A model generated the notes under the pieces. That model was given only the letters and a program-made list of their open reading frames with translations, ran no database searches and had not been told where the DNA came from. A DNA stretch of 64,000 nucleotides from Natronosporangium sp035305625. Its GTDB lineage: Bacteria > Actinomycetota > Actinomycetes > Mycobacteriales > Micromonosporaceae. A program made the position numbers and the translations under genes. Location of the stretch: positions 248,001 to 312,000 of the forward strand of contig CAWEKD010000009.1 in assembly GCA_963809545.1 (NCBI GenBank), read 5' to 3'. How positions within the stretch are numbered: the first letter of the stretch is position 1; each line of letters begins with the position of its first letter. Shown in pieces: positions 8,946 to 17,539 of the stretch.

Positions 8946-9027
8946 CGAGGTCAGCCGCTGCCGCCGGTTGACCGCTCGGGCCGGGCCGCCGGTCGGCCGC
9001 CCTGCCCCTGGCCCGGCCTGCCCGGCG

Positions 9028-9435
9028 TCACCGAGGCGGGCGGGGGCCGCGGCGACGCTGAACCAGCCACGCGAGGAGGCCGGCGACCAGCCCCCAGACC
9101 GCGTTGATCATCAGTACCGACCCGATCGCGATGGGGTTGGCCAGCGGCCCCCGCAGCTCCCCCTCGAGCGTCAGTGACAACACCCCGCTGAGGATGATGG
9201 CGAGCACGCCGTAGGTCAGACCGACGAACAGCAGCGTCAACACGGGCTGCGCAATGCGCCGCAGCCCCACCACCGCCACCCAGACCGCCGTGATGAGGAC
9301 GGTGAGGATGAGCGGCACCGCCGGCGGGTCGTCCACCCCTAGCTGGGTCTCCACCACGCTCACCGCCGGTCGCACCAGGGCCAGCGCCCCCAGACCGAAG
9401 ATGAGTGGCCAGCGCAGCTCGCGGAGGACACTCAC
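9028..9435 (-). CDS. Small four-helix membrane protein
   Basis: The 135-residue product contains four predicted membrane helices ('WPLIFGLGALALVRPAVSV', 'VPLILTVLITAVWVAVVGL', 'VLTLLFVGLTYGVLAIILSG', 'SVLMINAVWGLVAGLLAWLV') and a short basic tail. I know of no function. It sits 9 bases downstream of the PEBP gene on the same strand and is probably co-transcribed with it. Confidence 0.75.
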   Translation of the reverse strand: MSVLRELRWPLIFGLGALALVRPAVSVVETQLGVDDPPAVPLILTVLITAVWVAVVGLRRIAQPVLTLLFVGLTYGVLAIILSGVLSLTLEGELRGPLANPIAIGSVLMINAVWGLVAGLLAWLVQRRRGPRPPR

Positions 9436-9444
9436 GGCACCGGC

Positions 9445-9897
9445 TCAGCGGCCGAACCGGCCCACGATCGTGCCGCTGGCGAGCTCGTGAGGCGCCACGG
9501 CCGCCTGTACGTCCCGCACGGTGGGGCGGGGCGGCAGCGTCAACGGTTGATCGACTGCGTACAGGTGGAAGAAGTACCGGTGCGGATTGTCGCCCTTCGG
9601 GGGGTGTGGCCCGCTCCAACCGGTCTCACCGGAGTGGTTCGGCCATTCCCCTCCCCCGGGTGGGATGTGGTCTTCCGCCACCCCGTTGCTGCTCGGATCG
9701 ATCCCGGTGACCAACCAGTGCAGGAACGGTTCCCGGCCGGAGTCTTGGTCCTCGCACAGCAGCACCAGCTCTGTGGTGCCCGGGGGCGGGTCGGACCACT
9801 CCAGTGGCGGGGACACGTTCCCGCCCTGCCGGGACAGCCGGTCGGGCATCAGGTCGTGGTCCTGGAATGCCGGACTGCGTAGCGTCACATCCGCCAT
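9445..9897 (-). CDS. YbhB/YbcL (PEBP, Raf-kinase-inhibitor-like) protein
   Basis: The 150-residue protein has the PEBP signature: 'PPLEWSDPPPGTTELVLLCE' at about 30-50, with Asp and His of the ligand pocket in 'CEDQDS' and 'FLHWLVTGIDP', and 'GPHPPKGDNPHRYFFHLYAV' near 105. Typical bacterial length. PEBP proteins bind anionic ligands; the bacterial role is unclear. It heads a probable two-gene transcript with the membrane protein at 9028-9435. Confidence 0.92.
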   Translation of the reverse strand: MADVTLRSPAFQDHDLMPDRLSRQGGNVSPPLEWSDPPPGTTELVLLCEDQDSGREPFLHWLVTGIDPSSNGVAEDHIPPGGGEWPNHSGETGWSGPHPPKGDNPHRYFFHLYAVDQPLTLPPRPTVRDVQAAVAPHELASGTIVGRFGR

Positions 9898-10348
9898 CAG
9901 TTCGCCCTTTCCGATGTCGGTCGCGTCCCGTGACTGCTACCCGATGACTCGACAGCTACTCCGGTTTCCACCCGCGAGGTCCCGCCGGGTTCGTTACGGC
10001 TGTGCGTGAGGAGGCGTGGTGGCGCTCCTGTGAGGCCAGGAATCCTGGCGGCTACGCCACCCGGGTGACCGTGGAACCTCCGTCGGCGGCCCGGGCTTCG
10101 TACCCCGCATCGAATCCTTCATCCCGGGTGGGTGGGGTGAGCCGGGCGATGGTGGCGAGCTGTCGCCGCCGCCTTGCAACCCGACCAGCACCGCAACCTC
10201 GCTCACCACCTCACCGTGCCCACCTGCGGTGGGGGTTCGCACCTGCGGACAGCTTCCGATCGGGTCTGCGTTACCTCGAGTTGTCGCCCGACCGACCTGC
10301 ATGGATACTCAAAGCGACCATCTGTTCGTCTACATCTGTGGAGATCGC
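9898..10348. other. Gene-poor stretch
   Basis: 451 bases between the divergent PEBP and MarR genes. Open frames here lack ribosome binding sites and have no recognisable composition. The only structure I see is a 15-base palindromic element (GCCAGGA-A-TCCTGGC) at 10035-10049. Confidence 0.5.
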
Positions 10349-10822
10349 GTGGAAGTGTCCAAGCCAATCGGTTACTGGCTCAAGCACCTGCATAATCTAC
10401 TTGAGACACACTTCACGATGGTGATGTCCGATCTTGGTATCGGTCGGCGAGAGTGGCAGGTGCTTCACACCCTCAGCGAGGGCCGACGCAGCTTGGCCGA
10501 GCTCGAGCAGGCGATCGCGCCGTTCCTCAAAAGCGACAGCGGTGAGCTACGGAAAGCGCTGGCGAGCCTGGCGGAGCGAGGCTGGACGGAAGAAACCGAT
10601 GGCAGCATCGCGCTCACGCCATACGGTCTCGCCGCCCACGCGGAACTGTCCTATCGGATCACTGAGACTCGGGCCGCGGTCACCCAAGGGATCACCCCGC
10701 AGGAGTACGAGGAGACCATCCGCGTCCTGTCGATCATGGCTCGCAATCTCGAGTCGGCGATCGCCGCTCGTACCACTGATCACCAGCCGGGCTCAGGCGC
10801 GGATGCTCAGCTCCGCGGTTGA
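10349..10822 (+). CDS. MarR-like winged-helix transcriptional regulator
   Basis: 157 residues from GTG 10349-10351, chosen because TGGAG lies 6-8 bases upstream and the product then begins 'EVSKPIGYWLKHLHNLLE', the usual start of this family. The winged helix runs over about 15-100 ('REWQVLHTLSEGRRSLAELE', 'LASLAERGWTEETDGSIALT'), followed by a C-terminal dimerisation helix. An ATG at 10301 is an alternative start. It faces the decayed TetR gene. Target and ligand unknown. Confidence 0.82.
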   Translation: MEVSKPIGYWLKHLHNLLETHFTMVMSDLGIGRREWQVLHTLSEGRRSLAELEQAIAPFLKSDSGELRKALASLAERGWTEETDGSIALTPYGLAAHAELSYRITETRAAVTQGITPQEYEETIRVLSIMARNLESAIAARTTDHQPGSGADAQLRG

Positions 10823-10869
10823 CCGCTATCCGATCCTGACCTGGCCCGCCAGACCGGTGCGATGTCCTC

Positions 10870-11320
10870 CCACGTAGCTGGTGGAGCCGGCAACGGCCGC
10901 GCCCCGCGGGACGCAGCCCTTCGAGCATGATCGCCTGAAACGCTGCCGCAGCCCGGGATCGCGGTCGCGGTGCGCCACCCGCAGTTCCCGCAGCACAGGC
11001 AGCAGCAGGATCACGTCATGCGCGTTGACGTCAGGGCGCAGGGCACCGGCGGACTGCACCCGTCGACCAGGCGCTGCACCGCCTCCCGCGTCTGCCGGCT
11101 GGTCTGAAGGATCTCCTCGGTCACTTCGAACGACCCGGTCAGCCGTGGTGAACCATCCACTCCCGCCTCGACGCAGACGTCGATGAACCCGATGAAGCCC
11201 TGCCACGGATCCGGATGGGCGCACCCTTCCTCCGCCGCGCGGCGGGTGTCCGCCATGGTGGCGAGGGACAGCACCCGCATCAGATGGTCCTTCTCACCAG
11301 GGATGCTCCAGCCTGTCAGC
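10870..11320 (-). pseudogene. Remnant of a TetR-family regulator (C-terminal domain only)
   Basis: On the minus strand a TetR ligand-binding domain can be pieced together over three frames: 'HPDPWQGFIGFIDVCVEAG' and 'TSRQTREAVQRLVD' in the first, 'VQSAGALRPDVNAHDVILLL' in the second after a shift near 11060, and 'IMLEGLRPAG' in the third after a shift near 10935. The N-terminal helix-turn-helix is absent: the sequence instead abuts the hairpin at 11321-11370. Truncated, twice frameshifted and without DNA-binding domain, so not functional. Confidence 0.65.
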
Positions 11321-11370
11321 GCACTCCTGGTGGGTTGGCGGCATCGCGGTCGCCAACCCACCAGGAGTGC
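11321..11370 (-). terminator. Perfect 20-bp hairpin after the helicase gene
   Basis: GCACTCCTGGTGGGTTGGCG at 11321-11340 is repeated as its exact reverse complement at 11351-11370, with a 10-base loop. It begins 4 bases beyond the helicase stop codon on the minus strand. No T-run follows. This is the strongest stem in the window; its length also invites the idea of a recombination scar next to the truncated TetR gene. Confidence 0.7.
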
Positions 11371-11373
11371 GGT

Positions 11374-14300
11374 TCAGAGCAGCCGCATGACGGCATCGAA
11401 CCGGGCTTTCGCTTTCTGGGTCAGGTTGTGCCAACCCAGGCGGCGCAGCACGGCCCGGTACACCGTCTCCACGTCAGCACCAGGATGCTCCTTCCGCGCG
11501 TCAGCCAGCAGAGCCGCCAGCTCCCGCGGGGGGATCTCGTCAAGCTCCCGCGGGCCCGGTTCTCGTACCGACACCTCCGGCTGCTCCGGCAGTCGGTACG
11601 TCCGATGCCGGGGGTGGCGTTCCGCGAGAGGATCATCCATCAGGAGCCGACGTTGCCGGACCGCAGTGGCGAGAGCGTCGTTCAGTGAATCGGCGATCAA
11701 CTTGCCTACCCGCTGCCCACCGGAGGCCCGCACATATGCGGTATGCAGCCGTTTCCCCACCACCGGTCCCTCCGCTTCGACGATGGCCAGAATTCCCTCT
11801 ACCAGGGTTCTACGGCTCACCGAACCAACCGGTGGCAGCGATCCCACAAACCTGGTGTACCGGGGAAGCGGCCGCACCGGCTCCGGGGACCCCGACGGTG
11901 ACCGGGGAGCTGCCTGAACCGGCACGACCGAAGTGGCTGCCGGGGCGGCTGCCGCCACCGGAGTCGGGACGGCTGCGGGGAGGCCGACTGTCTGGAGAAC
12001 GACCTCCGGCGGAGCGTCGGGTTCCCGGCCCTCAGCCTCCCATTCGGCGTCTAGGTCGGGTTCCTGGCCAGAGTCGTGCTCCGCCACCGCACCCGGAGGC
12101 GTGATCTCCAGCTCGCGCAGGGTCGCCCACAGCCGTTCCAGGACTCCCTCCTGGTCGGCGTAGAACTCCGACTCCCGGATCCGGAAGAACCGCCACCCGC
12201 ACCGTTCCAGATCCCGCTGCCGCGCCAGATCCTGCTGGTAGCGGTCGGGGCCATGCCAGGCGTCACCGTCGCACTCCACCGCCAGCCGGGCCCGGGCACC
12301 CACCACCACCAGATCGATCCGGTAGTTGGCCACCTCAAACTGCGGAATGACGGTGTAGCCACGGTCGTAGAGCCGATTGAAGACCCACTGCTCGAACAGG
12401 GAGTCGAACGGCTCCACCCGCTCGTCCTCCGGTACCCGCTGCGTCAACGCACCGGCCACGTCAGCCCGCTGCCGTCGGGCGACCGCGTAGCAGTACTCCA
12501 GCAACCGGAACCGCATGTCGTCAGGGTGGCCGAGGTCCTCCGGGCGCACCGAGTGGAACACCCACATCTGATCCCGGGCCCGGGAAGCGGCCACGTTGTA
12601 GCGCTGCACGTACATCTCATGGGTCAGCGCCAACAGTCGCTTCCCCTCCTCCGGGGCGGCGACCATGGACAGAAAGATCACGTCCCGTTCCGACCCCTGG
12701 AAGTCCGCCGAGTCGCCACAGCGCAGCTCCCGGGCCTGCCACTCCTCCGGCGGGATCCGCTCCATCAACTTGCTCTGGATGTACATGGCCTGAGGCTTGC
12801 CGAGTAGTGAGATCACTCCGAAGGTGAGCCCGTCGTAGCGAGGATCGGCCAGACACTTCTCGATCTGGTCGACGATCGCGTCCGCCTCCGGCGGATTGAT
12901 CTTGTCGGTGTTCCCTCGGGTGTACCCGTCCCGCACGAACACCGGCTTGATCGGATCGAGCCGCTCCGCCCCGTACTGCCGGACCGGCACCAGTCGGATC
13001 CCCTCCGGCTCGTAGGCGATCTGGTTAGAGAATCCAATGATCTCCGGCACGCAGCGCCGGTGCTCGGTAAGCACCAGCCGGCCGCTGAACCGCTCCTTGG
13101 CCAGATCGAACAGGCTGGTCTGCGGATCCTGCCAGGTGGCTCGGTACGGGTCATCGGACAGGTACTGTGCCGCCAGGTCCCGCAGTCGTTGCCGGTCATC
13201 GCCGACCCCGGCCGGGGACACCTGCTTATCGTCACCGATCACCACGATCTTCGGCGCCAGGTACAGCAGGAACGCCGCTTCCAGCCCCGCCTGGGAAGCC
13301 TCGTCCACAATCACCACGTCAAACATGTCCGGTCGAACCCGGAACTGCTCCGCGATCCGGTAGAGCGGCATGATCCACACGGGGACGGCGTCCCGGCAGC
13401 GCTCCATCGCCTGCCGGATCTCAGCCTGCTGCTGGGCCGCGTACTTACCGGTGCCCTTGCCCAGCTTGCGCACCAGCCGCGCGTACTGCGCCAAGTTGGC
13501 CCGGGCTTTGCCTCCCAAGCGCTCCGGCGAGACCGCGTGGCTCCAGGCCCGGGTGGCGGCCAGCTCCGCGGTCACCTGGCGGATCTCTTCCTCAGTCTCG
13601 CAGAGCTTGGCCTGGATCGCGTTCACATCGGTCTGCTCCCGCTGCCGCATCCAGGCCCCGGTGGCCGCCCACTGCCATGCCCGCTCGAACTCTGCCAGGC
13701 GCTCGATCCACTCCGGATCATCAGCGGCGGACTCCACCGCTTCCCGCAGCGCCGGAGCCGCCGCGGCCAGCCGGGCCGCCATGTCATCCCGCCGAGCCAC
13801 AGCCTGCCGCACCTGCGCCAGTCGCCGGAGCCGGGCGTGAGCGGCGGCGTACCCGTTCGGGTCACGCCCCTGAACCGCTTCGTGCAGCTGACGAGCGGTG
13901 GGGGCGGCCTCATCCCACATCGCCACCTGCCCGGTCAGCTTCTCCAACTGAACCAGCGGCGCCCGGGCCCGCATCAACCGATCCTCGGCCGCAGCCGCAT
14001 CCACCAGGTTGGCGAAGGCCCGTACCGCGGTCAGGTCGGTCCAGTTCGGAGGTGGGATCCGCCGGGCCTTCAGGTTCCCAGTCTCCACGTCGAGTTGCTC
14101 AGCCAGCCGCAGCAAGCGCTCCAGCTGCGCCTGCTCGGCCCGGTGCCACTGCAGCCGTTCATGCGCCGTATCTTCCTGCGGGATCTGGACCGACGCTGGC
14201 CAGGCCCGGTCCATCGCGGTCAGCAGCCGGGTGATCTCCTCCCAGGTCACGAACGCAGACAGTGACTCCACTGTGGTAGGAATTCGGCCGTCCACCCGGA

Positions 14301-15549
14301 CGGCGTCGAACAACGGCACCGCGGCCTTGACCGCCTTCGGAGAGAACGCTCCGATCTTCGGCCTCCCGTCCGGCTCGAGCTTGAGTTTGCCGCCGGCTTG
14401 CAGATGGTCGGACAGGCTCCGGGCCAGGTGCACCAACGGCGCCAGGTCCTCTGTGGCCACGGTCACCTCGGTGTGCCTGAGCGCCTCCACTAGCGGGGTC
14501 GCCTGGTCGATCAGCTCGGCGATCCGGGCCGCCCGATCCCGCCAGATCGAGGCGCGCCCCGCCAAGACGTCCACCAACGCCTCACTCATCCACGCTTCCC
14601 GGCGCCCAGCCAATTCGTCGGCCTGGTCAGCGAGCTGGTGCAGTCGCTCCCGTAGTAGCTGCCGCTCCTCCCGGGCCAGTGCCCGGATCACCGGGTAGGC
14701 CGGCTGCACCTTCTGCGCCTGGTACGCCTGGTCCGCCTCCCCCGCCGCCCGCTCCTCGGCCACCAGGGCGACGAACTGCGCCGGCTCCGGTACGGTATCC
14801 AGGTCGACTGTGCGCTGCTGGGACTCGGGTTCGTCCGCCCGCAGCGCGGCGTCGCGCAGGTGTTCGTGCCACTGTCGAATTTCCGCCCCAGTCAGAGGCG
14901 CCGGTCCGGCCACATCGGGATCGACCAGTTCCGCGATCCACCCGTACCGCCCGGCCTGCTCCCGGTGCGTTTCGGCGATCCGGGCCAGGGTACGCGTTCC
15001 CTCAGCGTGCGGATGGACCAGGGTCTCCGCCTCCCTGGCTTGTCGCAGCGTCTGGTAGAGTTCGGCGCGGCGCCGCCGCAGCCGATCAATCTTCGACAGG
15101 CAATGGTCGATGGTGGCGCGGACCCGTCCCGGGTCGTACTCATCGGCGGCGCTGCCGATCCGTTCCACCGCCTCCTGGAGGTGCGCCATGTCTTCTCGGG
15201 ACGTGCCGACCACCGCCACCGACAACGGCTTGATTGGGTCAGGCAACTTCTCCCGCACCTCTTTGAGCGCCCGATCGGTCTGGGCGGTGACCAGCACCCG
15301 TTTGCCTTGCGCCAACAGGTGAGACAGCAACGCAGCGGCGGTATGGGTCTTGCCGGTCCCCGGCGGTCCCTGCACCAGGGTCTGGGCACAGGTGTCGACC
15401 CGCCGCAGAATCTGTCGCTGCACGTCGTTGACTGGCAGCGGCAGGAACAGCTCGTCGTCGACGGTGACCACCGCCCCGTCGACGGCGCGGTCACCTGTGA
15501 CGGTGGGGCGGAAGTCCGGGTCGACTAACGGCAGCAACCCCTGATGCAC
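11374..15549 (-). CDS. SF1 DNA/RNA helicase with Vsr/DUF559-type nuclease domain (3' part of a split gene)
   Basis: Coding sequence of 1391 residues from GTG 15547-15549. The ATPase is SF1: Walker A 'GPPGTGKT' (61-68), a long coiled insertion rich in Arg/Glu/Ala (about 100-680), Walker B 'VVIVDEASQAGLE' (about 748), 'VVIGDDKQVSPAG', motif V 'DSADFQGSERDVIFLSM' and motif VI 'RYNVAASRARDQMWVF'. Next is a Vsr/DUF559-type endonuclease domain (about 1050-1140) with 'LAVECDGDAWHGPDRY' and 'ERCGWRFFRIRESEFY'. After a Pro/Ala linker, the C-terminal 140 residues form a DUF3320-like region ('GILAIVEAEGPVVGKRLHTA'). The layout recalls the Hhe anti-phage helicase (helicase, Vsr, DUF3320). The frame continues upstream for 19 more codons to a TAG at 15607-15609, and on the other side of that TAG the same frame encodes the 15607-16605 protein. 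Confidence 0.88.
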   Translation of the reverse strand: MHQGLLPLVDPDFRPTVTGDRAVDGAVVTVDDELFLPLPVNDVQRQILRRVDTCAQTLVQGPPGTGKTHTAAALLSHLLAQGKRVLVTAQTDRALKEVREKLPDPIKPLSVAVVGTSREDMAHLQEAVERIGSAADEYDPGRVRATIDHCLSKIDRLRRRRAELYQTLRQAREAETLVHPHAEGTRTLARIAETHREQAGRYGWIAELVDPDVAGPAPLTGAEIRQWHEHLRDAALRADEPESQQRTVDLDTVPEPAQFVALVAEERAAGEADQAYQAQKVQPAYPVIRALAREERQLLRERLHQLADQADELAGRREAWMSEALVDVLAGRASIWRDRAARIAELIDQATPLVEALRHTEVTVATEDLAPLVHLARSLSDHLQAGGKLKLEPDGRPKIGAFSPKAVKAAVPLFDAVRVDGRIPTTVESLSAFVTWEEITRLLTAMDRAWPASVQIPQEDTAHERLQWHRAEQAQLERLLRLAEQLDVETGNLKARRIPPPNWTDLTAVRAFANLVDAAAAEDRLMRARAPLVQLEKLTGQVAMWDEAAPTARQLHEAVQGRDPNGYAAAHARLRRLAQVRQAVARRDDMAARLAAAAPALREAVESAADDPEWIERLAEFERAWQWAATGAWMRQREQTDVNAIQAKLCETEEEIRQVTAELAATRAWSHAVSPERLGGKARANLAQYARLVRKLGKGTGKYAAQQQAEIRQAMERCRDAVPVWIMPLYRIAEQFRVRPDMFDVVIVDEASQAGLEAAFLLYLAPKIVVIGDDKQVSPAGVGDDRQRLRDLAAQYLSDDPYRATWQDPQTSLFDLAKERFSGRLVLTEHRRCVPEIIGFSNQIAYEPEGIRLVPVRQYGAERLDPIKPVFVRDGYTRGNTDKINPPEADAIVDQIEKCLADPRYDGLTFGVISLLGKPQAMYIQSKLMERIPPEEWQARELRCGDSADFQGSERDVIFLSMVAAPEEGKRLLALTHEMYVQRYNVAASRARDQMWVFHSVRPEDLGHPDDMRFRLLEYCYAVARRQRADVAGALTQRVPEDERVEPFDSLFEQWVFNRLYDRGYTVIPQFEVANYRIDLVVVGARARLAVECDGDAWHGPDRYQQDLARQRDLERCGWRFFRIRESEFYADQEGVLERLWATLRELEITPPGAVAEHDSGQEPDLDAEWEAEGREPDAPPEVVLQTVGLPAAVPTPVAAAAPAATSVVPVQAAPRSPSGSPEPVRPLPRYTRFVGSLPPVGSVSRRTLVEGILAIVEAEGPVVGKRLHTAYVRASGGQRVGKLIADSLNDALATAVRQRRLLMDDPLAERHPRHRTYRLPEQPEVSVREPGPRELDEIPPRELAALLADARKEHPGADVETVYRAVLRRLGWHNLTQKAKARFDAVMRLL

Positions 15550-15606
15550 ACGCTTGTCCGTGGCCAGCTGGTCCTCGATCGTCCGGAAAATCTCTAGCAG
15601 GCCACG

Positions 15607-15609
15607 CTA
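15607..15609 (-). other. In-frame amber codon interrupting the helicase gene
   Basis: CTA on the plus strand (TAG on the minus strand) is the only stop between the two halves in the shared frame. Flanking residues are '...LRRRS' and 'RGLLEIF...'; a single C-to-T change of CAG (Gln) would explain it. There is no new ribosome binding site of quality before GTG 15549. Confidence 0.75.
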
Positions 15610-16605
15610 CGAACGTCGCCGTAGGATCACCGCCGGGGCGAAGGCGGCCGCCGCGTGGCCACCTGGCCGGGGCCGGGTGTCGCCGGCATCGTAAACCCCC
15701 TCCGCGTCCAGTGAGTGCACCAGCCGCTTGACCAGCGTCCCCACCTCGTCACGGTCCAACGGATGGGGCGGGTAGTCGGCGGCTTCCTGGCGGATGTCGG
15801 TGATACCGGACTTGTTGGTCAGCGCCGGATCGAGCATGTCCAGCTCAAGGGTGAAAGCAACCGGCGACTCGACCCGCTCCACGGTCAGTCGGCCGGTCCG
15901 GTCGTCGAACCGGATTGTGGCCGGGACGGTGAGCAGGTGCCGGGTTACCTGCTCGTGCTCAGGGGGCTGCCAGCTCAGGCAGCCCAGCCCCACCACCAGC
16001 TCCATGGTCTCCGGATTGCCGATGAGGGTCTGGTAGGCCGAGAACAGTTTCTTGTAGTGCTCTCGGACCGGGGCATCGGCCCGCTCTCGCTCTGCCCACT
16101 TCTGCCAGCGCGGCGCCCAATCCTGGTAGGCGGCCAGGATCTCCGGATAATCCGTCAGCCGGAGCGGCTCATCTAATTCAGCTGGCTCATCTGGATCGTC
16201 CGGCTCAGCTTGGTCCATCGAGTCGTCCAGTGACAACCGCTGGTCTGGGTCGGCCGGGTCGCGCGGCCGGGACTCCCGCAGGGTAGGCAGCTCATCCGGG
16301 TGTTCCCAGTCACCATCCAGCCACGGCCGCAGCGGTTGCGGTGGTGGTGGGGCCGGGGCCGGGGGCACCCGGTCCACCACCAGGATCGGTTCCGATGGTT
16401 GTGGGGCGCTGTCCCGCCCGGGCACGGTCACCGCCGGGTGGTCGGGCAGGTCGGCCAGCCACAGCACCGATCCACCGTGGGAGGCGTAGGTCTCCACTGA
16501 CCGGACCGTCCGGGTCCGCAACCGCTGCACCTGGGTGAGGAAGGTGAACAACCGCTTGGCGCGCTCCACCACGTCCTGCCGGGTGGTCGCACTGGATACG
16601 GTCAT
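15607..16605 (-). CDS. N-terminal part of the split helicase-nuclease gene
   Basis: 332 residues from ATG 16603-16605, preceded by AGGAGA 8 bases upstream. The start 'RQDVVERAKRLFTFLTQVQR' and 'SVETYASHGGSVLWLADLPD' is followed by a Pro-rich linker (about 85-105), an acidic segment (about 120-150) and an alpha/beta domain ('ETMELVVGLGCLSWQ', 'VAFTLELDMLDPA'). It ends 'FAPAVILRRRS' and TAG. Reading past this TAG in the same frame gives 'RGLLEIFRTIEDQL' and runs directly into the helicase. I infer that both pieces were one protein of about 1743 residues, with the N-terminal region before the helicase as in DUF4011-type helicases. Confidence 0.8.
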   Translation of the reverse strand: MTVSSATTRQDVVERAKRLFTFLTQVQRLRTRTVRSVETYASHGGSVLWLADLPDHPAVTVPGRDSAPQPSEPILVVDRVPPAPAPPPPQPLRPWLDGDWEHPDELPTLRESRPRDPADPDQRLSLDDSMDQAEPDDPDEPAELDEPLRLTDYPEILAAYQDWAPRWQKWAERERADAPVREHYKKLFSAYQTLIGNPETMELVVGLGCLSWQPPEHEQVTRHLLTVPATIRFDDRTGRLTVERVESPVAFTLELDMLDPALTNKSGITDIRQEAADYPPHPLDRDEVGTLVKRLVHSLDAEGVYDAGDTRPRPGGHAAAAFAPAVILRRRS

Positions 16606-17539
16606 CTCTCGTTCTCCTGATCGACGCAACAGACAGTCAACTCTGCCGAGGACACGGAGCGGGGTTGGCCGCGACCACGGCAGCGCCAGCTATGTGGTCT
16701 TCGTGATCGGCGGCTGCGGGCCTCGGTAGCCGGAACACTCCTCGGACGTGGGGTGTGGCGGCGTAGTAGCGCAGGCACGGTGACACGTGCTGACGCGGTC
16801 GTCGTCCCTCCACTCCCGTAGCCGCCACCCGCGGGTCTCGGGATGCGACGCGTACCGCATGACGGCGCCCTGGCTGCGGCACCGGGAGCGCCGCTGGCAC
16901 TGAACACGATCTGTTGCTCCCTGAGGAGCGAACATGGTCTGCAAGACCGTATGGTGCGGGCGGACGCAGCTGCCGGCTGCGACGACCGACTGCGCCATGT
17001 CCTCGCTGGTCAGCGTGGTCGGTCGCGCTCGGTGCGGTCATGCGATCCTCTCCTGCGGATCCGGACAGTGGAGGCGAAGCAGGAAGCTCACAGGAGGGTT
17101 TATGTTACAACCCCAGAAACAGACATATCAGTTGACAATACGGATCACATGAGACGCCGATCATTCCCTCAGCCATGACCATTCGGTGACGCCCCATCAC
17201 CCCAACGGCTACCGCGCACGCCGCTGGTCCAGATTGACTCGCCCGCTGACCTCTGCGGACCGGCACAGCTGCCGACTTTCACCGCAGCCAATCCGTGTCG
17301 GAACACTGATGCGCGCTCATCGCACCGACTCAGGTGTGCAGTAGCCCCCACCAGCTAGGCCTCCGGCAACCCGCGACCGGAAGCCGATGATGGTCCGCAG
17401 CTGACGGGAACCGGTGGGCATCTGGCGGGCACGGCACCTCTCCACCGACCAGTGCGATCTGGTCATCAACCCGGACGGTGGTCTCCCGCGAACGTGTGGT
17501 CCGGCACCCGCGACCAGTTACCGCCCGCCAGCGACGTGG
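16606..17539. other. Gene-poor stretch upstream of the helicase gene
   Basis: 934 bases between the divergently read helicase start and the convergent end of the Nudix-like gene. Overlapping short frames occur on both strands, but none has a coherent composition. One tiny frame with a strong ribosome binding site lies at 17102-17152. I otherwise see no gene. Confidence 0.45.
17102..17152 (+). CDS. Possible 16-residue peptide with strong ribosome binding site
   Basis: ATG 17102 is preceded by AGGAGGG at 17092-17098 and opens a frame 'LQPQKQTYQLTIRI' ending at TGA 17150-17152. The local base composition is clearly lower in GC than the surroundings, and codon 2 is TTA, a rare codon in high-GC actinomycetes that in Streptomyces depends on the bldA tRNA. 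No gene follows on this strand. It may be a real small peptide, or a relic of a longer gene. Confidence 0.25.
   Translation: MLQPQKQTYQLTIRIT

Noticed and set aside
9994..10302. 102-codon minus-strand frame in the 9.9-10.3 kb gap
   Set aside because: Low-complexity composition rich in Gly, Pro and Ser, no ribosome binding site, and no protein-like pattern.
16690..16998. 102-codon minus-strand frame upstream of the helicase gene
   Set aside because: The C-terminal half looks somewhat protein-like, but competing frames are equally open, there is no ribosome binding site, and I recognise no family. It remains the weakest rejection.
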